Of a stretch of 64,000 nt of DNA, positions 36,543 through 45,705 are shown one piece after another; position 1 is the stretch's first letter, and every line of letters begins with the position of its first letter. The translations under genes were made by a program, and so were the position numbers. Under the pieces are notes generated by a model that saw only the letters and a program-made list of their open reading frames with translations, was not told the origin of the DNA and made no database searches. This DNA is from Paraburkholderia solisilvae (GTDB lineage: Bacteria > Pseudomonadota > Gammaproteobacteria > Burkholderiales > Burkholderiaceae), in contig NZ_CADIKF010000009.1 of assembly GCF_902859875.1 (NCBI RefSeq), positions 62,001 through 126,000 on the forward strand. Reading direction: 5' to 3'.

Positions 36543-37250
36543 GTGGTTCTATCGCCTAAATTCACCAGCCCCAAATTGGCTGCGAAGATTCTTGGCGCTC
36601 GTTCGGAACAACGCGTAGTTGACATACTGAATACGGCTCAAGTCGTATTCGGTGAACACGGTTTCGATCGCGGCACGACCGCCGAAATCGCGCGCCGGCT
36701 GAAGATCTCCGAGGCAACGATCTTCACGTACTTCGGCAGTAAGCGCGAGCTTTGCCAGGAGTTGCTGTATACGTGGTACACCACGATCACCGCGCAAATG
36801 GAAGAGAACTTTCCTCGCACCGAAGGCTTGCGCAGCAAGATCGAATACGTGGTCACGCGACACCTGAACTACCTGCTGCAGGACACCAAGGGCTTTTGCG
36901 CACTGATCCTCAGCGAGGGGCGCACGATGCACGGCGAGTTCGCCGAAGATCTCGCCGAATTGAAGCGCCGCTACCTGGCGAGCTTCATGGTCGCGTTGAA
37001 CGACGCACAGGTGGCCGGCGAACTCGATCCGGACGTCCGGCTGTCGCTCGTTCGCGACATGCTGTTCGGCATGGTGGAGCACATCCTGTGGCGCAACCTC
37101 GAAGGCAATCGCGGGCCGGACATTCCCGCCATCGCAGCCGAAGTCACCCGGCTCATCATGAAGGCGATCGCGCCCAACGGGGACGAATTGCGGCGCCTCC
37201 AGCAATTCCGCAACGAAGTCGCCGCATCGATCAAACGCATCGATCAATAG
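36543..37250 (+). CDS. TetR-family transcriptional regulator
   Basis: A 235-residue regulator starting at GTG after a TCAGGGGG ribosome site. The HTH (about 25-72) reads RVVDILNTAQVVFGEHGFDR, then TTAEIARRLKISEATIFTYF. The C-terminal domain resembles the FadR/AcrR-like fatty-acid or stress regulators (EGRTMHGEFAEDLAELKRRY). No adjacent target gene is obvious. Confidence 0.87.
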   Translation: MVLSPKFTSPKLAAKILGARSEQRVVDILNTAQVVFGEHGFDRGTTAEIARRLKISEATIFTYFGSKRELCQELLYTWYTTITAQMEENFPRTEGLRSKIEYVVTRHLNYLLQDTKGFCALILSEGRTMHGEFAEDLAELKRRYLASFMVALNDAQVAGELDPDVRLSLVRDMLFGMVEHILWRNLEGNRGPDIPAIAAEVTRLIMKAIAPNGDELRRLQQFRNEVAASIKRIDQ

Positions 37251-37575
37251 CGCGCCACGCCGCTGTGGCGTGCGACGTCAATTCGCGTGTCCGCGTGTGA
37301 GCGGCAATATGGAATGCGCATGCCGGGCGATGCGCGTAAGCAAATAAAAAGAATGAGCGCGACTCAGGCGGACGCCTCATCAACCGCACGGCGCATTCGC
37401 GCAAGCAAGGCAATGCGCGAAAGAAAGCGTCAAATGCGGTGAAGACCCGTGGCGATGAAAAACCGCGCGGTAAAGACCCGTGGCGGCGAAGACCCCCGGC
37501 GGCAACGACCCGCGGCCGCGCAAGCAGATGGGCCGCCCGCACGCGAGGCGTGCGGTGCGGCGCACCCAACGACCC
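37251..37575. other. Intergenic spacer with short direct repeats
   Basis: Between convergent TetR and AsnC genes. AAGACCCGTGGCG occurs at 37442-37454 and again at 37473-37485, with a degenerate third copy after it, in GC-rich sequence. Open frames across it are Arg/Pro-rich and lack ribosome sites. I see no gene or clear terminator. Confidence 0.4.
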
Positions 37576-38070
37576 TTACACGCACGGGCTGGGGCCGCGT
37601 TCGAGATAAGTCGTCAACGCAATGTAACTGCGCGTTCCAGCAAAGCCTTCGATGGAATGAATTCGCTCAAGTAGACGTTCGAGACTTTGCGTGTCGCGCG
37701 TGCGTACTTTCAGGAGCATTGCGCTTTCGCCGGTGACCGTATGAATTTCTTCGATATCCGGCAGCTCTTCGAGTTGAAGCAGTTGGCGGGTCACCATCCA
37801 GCTGGTGGTATCGACGTGCACGAAAGCAAGCAGCGGCCGTCCAAGTTTTGCGGCATCCATCGTGACCACGGTGGCCTTGACGACGCCGTCCTGGCGCAGG
37901 CGCTTCGCCCGTTCATGTACCGCGGGCGCGGACAGATGCAGACGTTTGCCGAGTTCGGCGTACGTGAGGCGTGCGTCTTCCGATAACAACGCCAATAGTT
38001 TGCGGTCGGTAGCGTCCAGTGTCGTTCCCGCACACGATTTTTTGCGATCCTTATCGGTCCCAGAAGTCAT
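37576..38070 (-). CDS. Lrp/AsnC-family transcriptional regulator
   Basis: A 164-residue regulator with an N-terminal HTH (LDATDRKLLALLSEDARLTY, then AELGKRLHLSAPAVHERAKRL) and a C-terminal RAM domain (about 75-155) that binds amino acids or related ligands (EEIHTVTGESAMLLKVRTRD). It lies downstream of an acyl-CoA synthetase gene on the same strand, separated by 194 bp that contain palindromes with TTGA/TCAA halves, likely its own operators. Confidence 0.9.
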   Translation of the reverse strand: MTSGTDKDRKKSCAGTTLDATDRKLLALLSEDARLTYAELGKRLHLSAPAVHERAKRLRQDGVVKATVVTMDAAKLGRPLLAFVHVDTTSWMVTRQLLQLEELPDIEEIHTVTGESAMLLKVRTRDTQSLERLLERIHSIEGFAGTRSYIALTTYLERGPSPCV

Positions 38071-38100
38071 CTAGCCTCACCCGAACAAATCAGAGGCTGG

Positions 38101-38202
38101 TTGAGCTTTAGTCAAGTTAAAAATGCAAACATCTACATCTTTTTAATGAACTCCGCCCAACAAGCCGAATTTACCAGCTGCGCGGGGTTGAGTATAGCTC
38201 AA
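38101..38202. promoter_or_regulatory. Candidate AsnC-type operators
   Basis: TTGAG-TATAG-CTCAA (38188-38202) is a 5-bp-arm palindrome and TTGA-N7-TCAA (38101-38115) a weaker one, about 30 and 120 bp upstream of the regulator gene. The AT-rich spacer and repeated TTGA halves fit a multi-site Lrp-type promoter. Confidence 0.45.
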
Positions 38203-38264
38203 GTGAAAAAATGATGCCCACAATATGTCGACACTTTGTATGGCTTCAATCAAGTATCCGCACT

Positions 38265-39953
38265 TCACAGAACAGTGTTGTCCGACGGCGTTGCGAATGA
38301 CGCGCGCGCCGCGTATTCGCGCAGTTCGCGCCGGATTACTTTGCCTGTCGCTGTTAACGGCAGATCGCCAACAAAATGAATGATGCGCGGATACTCGTGC
38401 GCGGCAAGCCGCGTCTTCACGTGCTGTTGCAAGTCGGCGCGCAGCGTATCGCCCGGCGCATAGCCGCTATTCAGCACGACAAAGGCGGTCACCGTTTGCG
38501 TGCGCCGCGGGTCGGGCGTGCCGACCACCGCAGCCATGCGCACTGCCGGATGCCGCAGCAGGCAGTCTTCGATCGGCGCGGGCCCGATCCGGTATGAGGC
38601 GCTGGTAATAACGTCGTCGTCGCGGCCGACAAAGCGAATGAAACCTTCGTCGTCCGCAACGCCCGTGTCTCCGGTCACGAGCCATTCGCCGCGATACTTT
38701 GCACGGGTAGCCGCGTCATTGCCCCAATAACCGATGAACATCACGGGGTCGGGCACGCGCACCGCGATATCGCCGTGCGCGCCGGCGGGCAGCGGCTCGC
38801 CATGCGCATCGATGATCGCCACCTGATGGCCCGGCACGGCCTTGCCGATCGAGCCGGCGCGCGGCGCAAAGAGCGCCGCGCACGACGACAGCACGACGTT
38901 GCACTCGGTCTGCCCGTAAAACTCGTTGATCGTCACGCCCAGGACCCGTTCGCCCCATTCGATCAGCTCCGCGCCGAGCGACTCGCCGCCGCTCGCGACC
39001 GCGCGCAATGCGAAGCGCCAACGTTGCGGAGATTCGACGGCGCGCATCATTTTGAGTGCGGTGGGCGGCAGGAATGCGTGCGTGACGCCGTGACGTTGCA
39101 TCAGGTCGAACGCGGCCCGCGGGTCGAACTTTTCGAAGCGCCGCGCGAGCACCGCGACGCCGTGATGCAACGACGGCAATAGCACGTCGAACAGGCCGCC
39201 GATCCATGCCCAGTCCGCCGGCGTCCACATCAGCTTCGCGCCGTCCGGAAAGAAATTTTGCGACATTTCCACGCCAGGCAGATGGCCGGGCAACACCCGA
39301 TGCGCGAGCAGCGCGCCTTTCGGCTTGCCGGTAGTGCCGGACGTGTAGATGATCACGGCGGGATCGTCGGCCGAGGTCGGCGCCGCGTCGAACGCTTCGG
39401 AGGTCGAATTCAGCTCGGCCCAGAACGGCTTCGCGCCGGTCGCGGCAGCGATGTGCGCACCGGGCGCACCGGCGTGCTCGCCCGCTTCGACGCAATAGAC
39501 GGTGCGCAAATCAGGCAGCGTGTCGCACAGCGGCGCGATCTTCAGCAAGCCGGCCGGATCGGTCACAAGCGCGACGGCGCCGCTGTCCGTCAGACGGTAA
39601 TGCAGCGCATCCGGACCAAACAGCGCAAATAACGGCACAGCGATCGCACCGCACTTGTAGACCGCCAGATGCGCGACAGCCGTCTCGACCGACTGCGGCA
39701 TAAAGATGCCGACGCGCCCTCCCTTTCGCACGCCGCTTCGCCGTAAGGCATGCGCAAACCTGTCGGACCAGCGTTTGAGATCGTCGAACGTATGGCGTAC
39801 GACCCGGCCATCGTGCGACTCGCACACGAGTGCGAGACGGCCGCTGCCGTCCGCCCACCTGTCGCATGCATCGACGCCGATGTTGTACTGCCCGGGAATT
39901 CGCCAGGCGAAACATTTCGTCGTCTCCTCGTACGTGCCGGCCGCTGTCAGCAT
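38265..39953 (-). CDS. AMP-binding acyl-CoA synthetase
   Basis: An adenylate-forming enzyme that activates a carboxylic acid to its CoA thioester with ATP. The 562-residue protein has the P-loop-like AMP motif IIYTSGTTGKPKGALLAHR, a second motif FYGQTECN, the GEWLVTGDTGVADDEGF hinge and the C-terminal catalytic Lys in LTATGKVIRRELREYAA. It resembles medium-chain or acetyl/propionyl-type synthetases; the substrate is not determinable. I start it at MLTAAGTYEETTK with GGAG six bases upstream. An AsnC regulator follows on the same strand. Confidence 0.9.
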   Translation of the reverse strand: MLTAAGTYEETTKCFAWRIPGQYNIGVDACDRWADGSGRLALVCESHDGRVVRHTFDDLKRWSDRFAHALRRSGVRKGGRVGIFMPQSVETAVAHLAVYKCGAIAVPLFALFGPDALHYRLTDSGAVALVTDPAGLLKIAPLCDTLPDLRTVYCVEAGEHAGAPGAHIAAATGAKPFWAELNSTSEAFDAAPTSADDPAVIIYTSGTTGKPKGALLAHRVLPGHLPGVEMSQNFFPDGAKLMWTPADWAWIGGLFDVLLPSLHHGVAVLARRFEKFDPRAAFDLMQRHGVTHAFLPPTALKMMRAVESPQRWRFALRAVASGGESLGAELIEWGERVLGVTINEFYGQTECNVVLSSCAALFAPRAGSIGKAVPGHQVAIIDAHGEPLPAGAHGDIAVRVPDPVMFIGYWGNDAATRAKYRGEWLVTGDTGVADDEGFIRFVGRDDDVITSASYRIGPAPIEDCLLRHPAVRMAAVVGTPDPRRTQTVTAFVVLNSGYAPGDTLRADLQQHVKTRLAAHEYPRIIHFVGDLPLTATGKVIRRELREYAARASFATPSDNTVL

Positions 39954-40049
39954 GAGATGCTCCGAATAATGTTCGCCTGAATTTTGATCGGATGCGTAGC
40001 GGGATATTATGCTGCGCATCCTTACGATAGGCTCACTTGTGCGTCGGTC

Positions 40050-40649
40050 TCACCGGTCGTGCGATGCGCCGCGCGGCTGCGCTTCGCCGGAGCGCGGCGG
40101 GCCGCGCCGCAACTCGCCGGACCGGTCGTCGCGACATGCTGTGCCGTCGGTTTCCCGTTTATCCGTCCCGTCGCTCGACGATGGTTTCAACGCGCGCACA
40201 CCCGCGAGAATCAGGAGTGCAATCACTGTGCTGAGGATCGCGGTCGCCTCTCGCCCAAGCCCTGCCGCCACGCCGACGCCCGCCGCGAACCACAGGCTCG
40301 CCGCAGTGGTCAGCCCGCGCACTTCGCGCTCCGCGCTCAGCTTGATGATCGCGCCAGCGCCGAGAAAGCCGATGCCGGACACGAGTCCTTGCAGCACGCG
40401 GCTCATGTCGTCCTGCGAAAAGCCTGCTTGCAGCGGCACCAGCATGAAAAGCGCAGAGCCGGTTGCCACCAGCATATGCGTGCGCAGACCGGCGTCCCGT
40501 CCGGCCAGTTCACGCTCGAAGCCGAGTATGCCGCCGAGCACCAGCGCGACGCACAGCCGTATCACGAGCTGCGTGATGTTCGATGCGTCGTTCAGGTCGG
40601 AGAACTCGCGCTGTATCGTGATCCAGATCGGCTGCACCCAATCGTTCAT
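40050..40649 (-). CDS. MgtC/SapB-family membrane protein
   Basis: A 199-residue inner-membrane protein with five hydrophobic segments. The family core is present: LCVALVLGGILGFERELAGR, GLRTHMLVATGSALFMLVPL, GIGFLGAGAIIKLSAEREVR and GLTTAASLWFAAGVGVAAGL. MgtC proteins affect magnesium homeostasis and ATP synthase. The start at MNDWVQPIW has AGG directly before it and GGAG upstream. The C-terminal 30 or so residues are hydrophilic and Arg/Gly-rich. Confidence 0.87.
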   Translation of the reverse strand: MNDWVQPIWITIQREFSDLNDASNITQLVIRLCVALVLGGILGFERELAGRDAGLRTHMLVATGSALFMLVPLQAGFSQDDMSRVLQGLVSGIGFLGAGAIIKLSAEREVRGLTTAASLWFAAGVGVAAGLGREATAILSTVIALLILAGVRALKPSSSDGTDKRETDGTACRDDRSGELRRGPPRSGEAQPRGASHDR

Positions 40650-40898
40650 CCTGGTTCTCCTGACGGTCGGCCGCGCAGTCCTCGCGGCTCGCGGCACGGT
40701 GCGCTGACATTGCCCGGCACCGCGCGCGCGATGGCCGAAACGGTGCACGGCCCGTGTCAGTATGATGACTTCGTCGAAGCACGCATTGCAATAGCACGCG
40801 GACGCTATTACGCCGATGTCAAACATTGTTGCTTGCGTCTTTGTCCCTATTGCCGCCGATTAACTGCGCCCTCACAATGCGCGAACTGTGAGAGGAAT

Positions 40899-41171
40899 AT
40901 GAAGAAACGCCTGCTGATCGCCGGAGTGAGCGTGTTGACCGCCTGCACGGCGGTATCGAATGTGGAGGTCAGGTCGAACGGCTCGTTGATGATCACGAGC
41001 CGGGCGCGCAACAGCTTTGCGTCGTGGAACAGCATCCGCAACGCCGGGTTGAAACATGCAAATGCGTATTGCCGCGACCAGAACAAACGCATGCATGCGA
41101 TCGCGGTGCACACGAATGGCGTGCGGGGCGTCGACAACGAGTCGATCGAAATTACGTTCGAATGCTTCTGA
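40899..41171 (+). CDS. Small putative lipoprotein
   Basis: A 90-residue product with a short lipoprotein-type signal (MKKRLLIAGVSVLTAC) and a small exported domain containing two further Cys residues (NAYCRDQNKRM and the C-terminal ITFECF). GAGG precedes the ATG. No known family. It stands alone between the MgtC-like and cupin genes. Confidence 0.65.
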   Translation: MKKRLLIAGVSVLTACTAVSNVEVRSNGSLMITSRARNSFASWNSIRNAGLKHANAYCRDQNKRMHAIAVHTNGVRGVDNESIEITFECF

Positions 41172-41279
41172 GATGTGCTGCGCGCACGCGCACACACCCG
41201 CGCGCACCTTTTTGCGCGCCGCGGCATGGCACGCATGCGCACCTGCTGCGATCGGCCCGCGGCACGTCCATGCAGCGCG

Positions 41280-41837
41280 TCAAGCGGCACGCAGCCAGTA
41301 GTCGATCAGCGGCCCGCTGTCGCCGAGCACCGGGTCGAGCGGCGGAAACGGCAATGCCTGCATCGCCGCGCATTCCTCGCGTGTCAACGCGTCGCGACGA
41401 ATGTCCCACTGCTGCCCTGCCGGATACGCGCCCACCACGCTGAATCTGCCGCTTGCCGATTGCCGGCAATGACCGGTGCCCGCCGGCAGCAATATCGCAT
41501 CGCCAGCGCGCAAATGCACGACACGTCCGCGCGGTCCGCCGACGATCACATCCGCTTCACCCGACACCACCGCGATCACCTCGTGCGCGGTCGAATGGAA
41601 ATGGTGATAGTCGAAGATGCTGTCGCGCCAGCGCGGCGGCCACTGATGCTCGTCGAACAGCGCTTCGAATGCGGCGGTCAGCTCATCGGCGTCACGCTGG
41701 GCGCCAACGGGTAACGCTTGCCGATAGAGCACAACCGGCAAGATTCGATTATTCGGCACCCAGTCATGCGCAGGCAGCTTGAACACCTCGACGTCGAGTC
41801 TGGCCGTATCGGGTCGGATTGCGGGGCCCGCATGCAT
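41280..41837 (-). CDS. YjlB-like cupin protein
   Basis: A 185-residue single-domain cupin. The metal-binding region reads YHHFHSTAHEVIAVVSGEAD, followed by RVVHLRAGDAILLPAGTGH, giving the expected His/Glu ligands. The opening VFKLPAHDWVPNNRILPVVL resembles the YjlB group, whose reaction is unknown. I start it at the ATG with GGAG five bases upstream; a longer frame is open but Arg/Ser-rich and antisense-like. A small gene lies 19 nt upstream on the same strand. Confidence 0.82.
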   Translation of the reverse strand: MHAGPAIRPDTARLDVEVFKLPAHDWVPNNRILPVVLYRQALPVGAQRDADELTAAFEALFDEHQWPPRWRDSIFDYHHFHSTAHEVIAVVSGEADVIVGGPRGRVVHLRAGDAILLPAGTGHCRQSASGRFSVVGAYPAGQQWDIRRDALTREECAAMQALPFPPLDPVLGDSGPLIDYWLRAA

Positions 41838-41856
41838 GTTGGCTCCAGGGGAAGGA

Positions 41857-42171
41857 TTACTCGGGCAGGATCGGGACCGGCCAGTTTCCGCTGACATCGC
41901 GCAGCGCGAAGTCGGACGGTCCGGGTGCGGGCACGCCCTTCGGCGGGTCGGACTCGCCGACCGCGGCAGCACGGGAGTCGGCGCTGTCATTCGGATCCGT
42001 GGAACCGTCTTGCGCAGGCTGTTCGCCCTTTTCGGGCAGCGGCTGATCGAGGCCGGGCTCGACCGGCGTCGGAATCGCGTCGCCGATCGGCTTCGACGTC
42101 TCGGTAGGCGATTGTTCGGAAGGGTCGCGCGGCGCTGCGTCGTCGCTGGTGTCACGCCTGATCGTGGCCAT
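41857..42171 (-). CDS. Hypothetical acidic proline-rich protein
   Basis: A 104-residue disordered-looking protein rich in Asp, Glu, Pro and Ser (DAIPTPVEPGLDQPLPEKGE, then QPAQDGSTDPNDSADSRAA). It starts MATIRRDTSDDAAPR with AAGGAG eight bases before the ATG. No domain is recognisable. It probably forms a two-gene transcript with the cupin. Confidence 0.6.
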   Translation of the reverse strand: MATIRRDTSDDAAPRDPSEQSPTETSKPIGDAIPTPVEPGLDQPLPEKGEQPAQDGSTDPNDSADSRAAAVGESDPPKGVPAPGPSDFALRDVSGNWPVPILPE

Positions 42172-42391
42172 CGTGCACTCCTTGAAAGACGGCAGGAGCT
42201 TGGTGGTCAGCAACGGACGTACCCGGCAGTTGGCCGCGCGACCGCGCGACCGCGCGTGGGTGCGTGGGTGCGCGATGCACGTATGCACGTACAGGCGTAA
42301 TGCCTATAGGCGCGAAAACGGCAGGCATCGCATATCACATCATGCGCCGCACGATCCGCAACAAGTAAGCGCCGCGCCGCCCCTCATACCG

Positions 42392-43714
42392 TCACGCAGA
42401 CGCGCGTTGCGTCCGCACACCGGCCTGCTTGCGCGCAAACAGCGTGCACAGCCGGTTCGCGGCAAACGCGCCCGCCACCGCGAGCACGATCGGCACCAGC
42501 ATGCCGTAGCCGATATGCGTGAATTCCGCGATCAGCACGACCGCGGTAATCGGCATGCTCATCGACGACGCGAGAAACGCGGTCGCGCCAATCAGCGCAA
42601 ACGCGCTCGTGGGGAGGCTCAAACCGAGCAGACTGCACACGCCGCCCAGCACGATGCCGGCGAGCGCGCCGATCGCGAGACTCGGCGTCAGCACCCCGCC
42701 GTATGCGCCGACGCGCAGGCTGCTGGCCGTGACGACGACTTTCAACGCAAGCAGCGTGGCCGCGAGACCGACGCTCAGATGACTGTCGAAGCCGAGTTGC
42801 GCAGCGCTCTTGCCGTTGCCGAGCAATTGCGGGAAGTCGATCGCGAGCACGCCGATCGCCGTGAAGTTCAGCATGCTGAGCACCGGCAGGCGCCAGCCGT
42901 CGCGTGGCGCCGCGGCGGCGGCTTTTTTCGCGAGCCGGCTGAAGCCGTACCCCGCGACACCCAGCAACGGCCCCACCAGCACCGCCCACACCACAAGGCC
43001 CGTGCTCACGGTCAACATCGGTACGACATACTGCGATTCATCGCCCAGGCCGATGCGTGCAATCAGCGCGGCAATGACCGACGCGGCGAGCACCATCGCC
43101 ATGGTCGACCTGTTCAACGTGCGCAGCAGCACTTCGAGCACGAACACGGCGCCCCCGAGCGGCACGTTATAGACGGCCGCGAGACCCGCGCCTGCGCCGC
43201 ACGCGATCAGCAGACGCGCGTCGTCCGGCGTCAGCCTCGCGACCTTCGCGAGCCAGCCGGCGACGATCGCGCCGAGCTCGCGCGGCGCTGTTTCGCGACC
43301 GAGCGGCGAGCCCAGTGCGACCGTGACGATTTGCAGCAGCACATGCACGAGCGTGGTACGAGGCGGCATCGGCGCAGCGGGCGACGCGAGCGTCTTGGAG
43401 ATGCTGACGAGCGGCCGCCCGAAGCGCCGCAACGCCCACCAGCCGAAGCCCGCGACCACGCCGCAAACGACCATCACGACCACGCGACGCAGCGGCGGCG
43501 CTTCGCTCACCCCTTGCAGAAAATGCTGCGTACTGACCAGCTTGTCGAGGCTGTAGCCGTACGCGACATGCTGAATACCGTGCAGCAGCAGCGCGAGCAG
43601 CATGCCGCCGAGGCCCGCGCCGATTCCGGTCGCAACGGTGACGAGCGCGAGGCGCACCACGGAACGGGCGGGACGCGGCTCACGCGAAGGTTCGTGAACA
43701 GTTTCGGAAGGCAT
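42392..43714 (-). CDS. ClC-family chloride channel / antiporter
   Basis: A 440-residue polytopic inner-membrane protein of the ClC family. The conserved gating region is LGSPLGRETAPRELGAIVAG, where the GRExP motif keeps the gating Glu but has Thr-Ala instead of Gly. Other marks are GAGAGLAAVYNVPLGGAVFV, GAYGGVLTPSLAIGAL (GxFxP-like) and SMSMPITAVVLIAEFT. No CBS domains are present, as in bacterial transporters. The direction of chloride/proton exchange cannot be told. Confidence 0.88.
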   Translation of the reverse strand: MPSETVHEPSREPRPARSVVRLALVTVATGIGAGLGGMLLALLLHGIQHVAYGYSLDKLVSTQHFLQGVSEAPPLRRVVVMVVCGVVAGFGWWALRRFGRPLVSISKTLASPAAPMPPRTTLVHVLLQIVTVALGSPLGRETAPRELGAIVAGWLAKVARLTPDDARLLIACGAGAGLAAVYNVPLGGAVFVLEVLLRTLNRSTMAMVLAASVIAALIARIGLGDESQYVVPMLTVSTGLVVWAVLVGPLLGVAGYGFSRLAKKAAAAAPRDGWRLPVLSMLNFTAIGVLAIDFPQLLGNGKSAAQLGFDSHLSVGLAATLLALKVVVTASSLRVGAYGGVLTPSLAIGALAGIVLGGVCSLLGLSLPTSAFALIGATAFLASSMSMPITAVVLIAEFTHIGYGMLVPIVLAVAGAFAANRLCTLFARKQAGVRTQRASA

Positions 43715-43991
43715 GACGAACGTCTCCGAAAAGCTCGGCTATCGGTGCACTATAGGGCGATGACCGGATGAAGCAAATGCCTTTATTCGATCTACCCCTG
43801 TGCGTGCAGCATGGATCGACACGCGTGCGCCGTCCTCGTGGTGCGCGACATAGTTCGGACGCACACTACCCGCAACCGGCACCCCGCTATTTCATAGCCG
43901 CACTGCTGCACGGAATGCGGCACGGACGCACGCCACCATGCCGCTACCGTGCCGCAACCACAACCCGGCAGCGTACCTCGTCCGATACGCT

Positions 43992-44624
43992 TTACTGCCG
44001 CGAGGCCACCGCGTCACGCAACGTCTCGAGAAACCGCCAATAAGCAGTCGCGCCGGGATCGGGATGGCCGATGCTGCGCGCCTGCACCCATGCCGCGCGA
44101 CCCTTCTGCGATTGCAGTGCGGCCGTCGCGTCGACCTGCTCCTTCGCCTTGTCGATCATCGCGGCGAGCAGTGCGAGCGCATCGCCATGCGACGCTTCGA
44201 GCACATCGAGGCTCGGCACCAATGCGTCGAGCACGGTCTTGTCGCCGAGCTGGCTCTTGCCGCGCTCGATGATGCGCGCGGCCACCGCGCGCCCGATCGC
44301 AAGCGCATCGTCGCGACCGAGCGCCTGTTTGCCGGTCGCGGTCTTTGCGGCCGCGAGCAGGCCGCCGCCGATCAGCGCGGCAAACGTCGACGGATTCGCG
44401 GTTGAAAACGCCTTACCCGCGGCGAGCAGCAGATCGCCCACCGACGCATCGGCGGGCAACGCCGCCCACGCCGCAACCACCGCTTTCGATCCCGCCTGCA
44501 CGGTGATGCCGAGATCGCCGTCGCCGAGCGCCGCGTCGAGATCGCGCAATTCATCGGTATGCGCGGGCAGCGCCTCGAGCGCACGACTGACCACGTCGCG
44601 CAATTCGTTGCTGGAAACGCTCAT
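43992..44624 (-). CDS. dhaL: Dihydroxyacetone kinase subunit L-like protein
   Basis: DhaL provides the nucleotide-binding subunit that phosphorylates the substrate held by DhaK. The 210-residue protein has the family core: HTDELRDLDAALGDGDLGIT with the Asp residues that hold Mg-ADP, ANPSTFAALIGGGLLAAAK, and C-terminal GHPDPGATAYWRFLETL. It follows dhaK by 34 nt. No DhaM (PTS phosphodonor) gene is nearby, so the phosphate may come directly from ATP as in two-component ATP-dependent kinases. It is the last gene of the operon. Confidence 0.9.
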   Translation of the reverse strand: MSVSSNELRDVVSRALEALPAHTDELRDLDAALGDGDLGITVQAGSKAVVAAWAALPADASVGDLLLAAGKAFSTANPSTFAALIGGGLLAAAKTATGKQALGRDDALAIGRAVAARIIERGKSQLGDKTVLDALVPSLDVLEASHGDALALLAAMIDKAKEQVDATAALQSQKGRAAWVQARSIGHPDPGATAYWRFLETLRDAVASRQ

Positions 44625-44658
44625 GCGAACCTCCTCAATCAGGCTGGATCCGATGCGA

Positions 44659-45669
44659 TCAGGCGAGCAGCCAGTCGCGAAAGAATGGCGAACGCGCGGG
44701 CGCCGCGAGCAACGCTTCGAGTTCGTCGTCGAGTTGCATCACGGTGATCGATGCGCCGGCCATCTCGAGGCTCGTCACATATTCGCCGACATATGAACGC
44801 GCGATCGTCAGGCCCTGATCGCCGATCACCTTCGCGGTGCGCCGATAGAGCAGATACAGTTCTTCGAGCGGCGTCGCGCCGAGTCCGTTGACGAGCACCG
44901 CCACGCGCGCGCCTTTCGGCGCCGCGAGGTCGCGCAGGATTTCGCCGCTCAACCGGTCCGCGATCGCATCGGCACTTTCCAGTGCGCCGCGGTGCGTGCC
45001 CGGCTCGCCGTGAATACCGATGCCGATTTCCATCTGCCCGTCGGGCAGCGTGAAGGTCGGTTTGCCGGCGGCCGGCAGAATGGTCGGCGACAGGCCCACG
45101 CCCATCGTCCGGCATGCGCCGTTCGCTTTCGCGGTGATGCGTGCGACGTCCTCGAGCAAATCGCCGCGCTCGGCCGCCGCGCCCGCGCATTTGAACGCGA
45201 ACACCATCCCCGCGACGCCGCGCCGGTCGCTCGCGCGCGCCGGCGGCGCGGATGCGACGTCGTCGGTCAGCACGACTGTCTTCACGTCGATCCCTTCGGC
45301 TTCGGCGAGATCCGCGGCGAGATCGAAGTTCAGCACGTCGCCGCCATAATTGCCGTACACGTACAGCACGCCGGGGCCGCCGTTCACCGCCCTGGTCGCT
45401 GCGAAAATCTGCTCGGCCGACGGCGACGAAAACACGTTGCCCACCGCGACGCCGCTGCACAGACCCTGCCCGACATAGCCGAGAAAACCGGGTAGATGCC
45501 CGGAGCCGCCGCCCGTCACGATGCCGACGCGCCCCGCTTGCGGCGCATCGGCGCGCACCAGCGCGCGGTTGTCGGCGGTAGCGGGCTTGATCCAGCCAGG
45601 ATGGGCGACGAACAGCGACTCGATGATTTCGTCGACGAACTGGTCCGGCTGATTGATGATCTTCTTCAC
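44659..45669 (-). CDS. dhaK: Dihydroxyacetone kinase subunit K-like protein
   Basis: DhaK binds short-chain ketoses as a hemiaminal with an active-site His. The 336-residue protein begins at GTG after AGGAG (MKKIINQPDQFVDEIIESLF) and shows GIVTGGGSGHLPGFLGYVG, YVYGNYGGDVLNFDLA, and MEIGIGIHGEPGTH with the substrate-binding His. The family includes kinases for dihydroxyacetone, erythrulose and other ketoses, so the substrate here may not be dihydroxyacetone. It lies after an ABC importer in an operon with MtnK/MtnA-like enzymes. Confidence 0.9.
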   Translation of the reverse strand: MKKIINQPDQFVDEIIESLFVAHPGWIKPATADNRALVRADAPQAGRVGIVTGGGSGHLPGFLGYVGQGLCSGVAVGNVFSSPSAEQIFAATRAVNGGPGVLYVYGNYGGDVLNFDLAADLAEAEGIDVKTVVLTDDVASAPPARASDRRGVAGMVFAFKCAGAAAERGDLLEDVARITAKANGACRTMGVGLSPTILPAAGKPTFTLPDGQMEIGIGIHGEPGTHRGALESADAIADRLSGEILRDLAAPKGARVAVLVNGLGATPLEELYLLYRRTAKVIGDQGLTIARSYVGEYVTSLEMAGASITVMQLDDELEALLAAPARSPFFRDWLLA

Positions 45670-45705
45670 GCGTTTCTCCTGAGATGATCTGCCTGAAAAT
45701 CTGCG

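Noticed and set aside
37449..37736. Small plus-strand gene before the AsnC regulator
   Set aside because: Arg/Pro-rich, overlaps the regulator's 3' end on the other strand, and has no ribosome site.
43917..43955. Terminator after dhaL
   Set aside because: GCGGCACGG and CCGTGCCGC are inverted copies but with a 21-nt loop and no T-tract, and they lie upstream of the ClC gene, so termination is not convincing.
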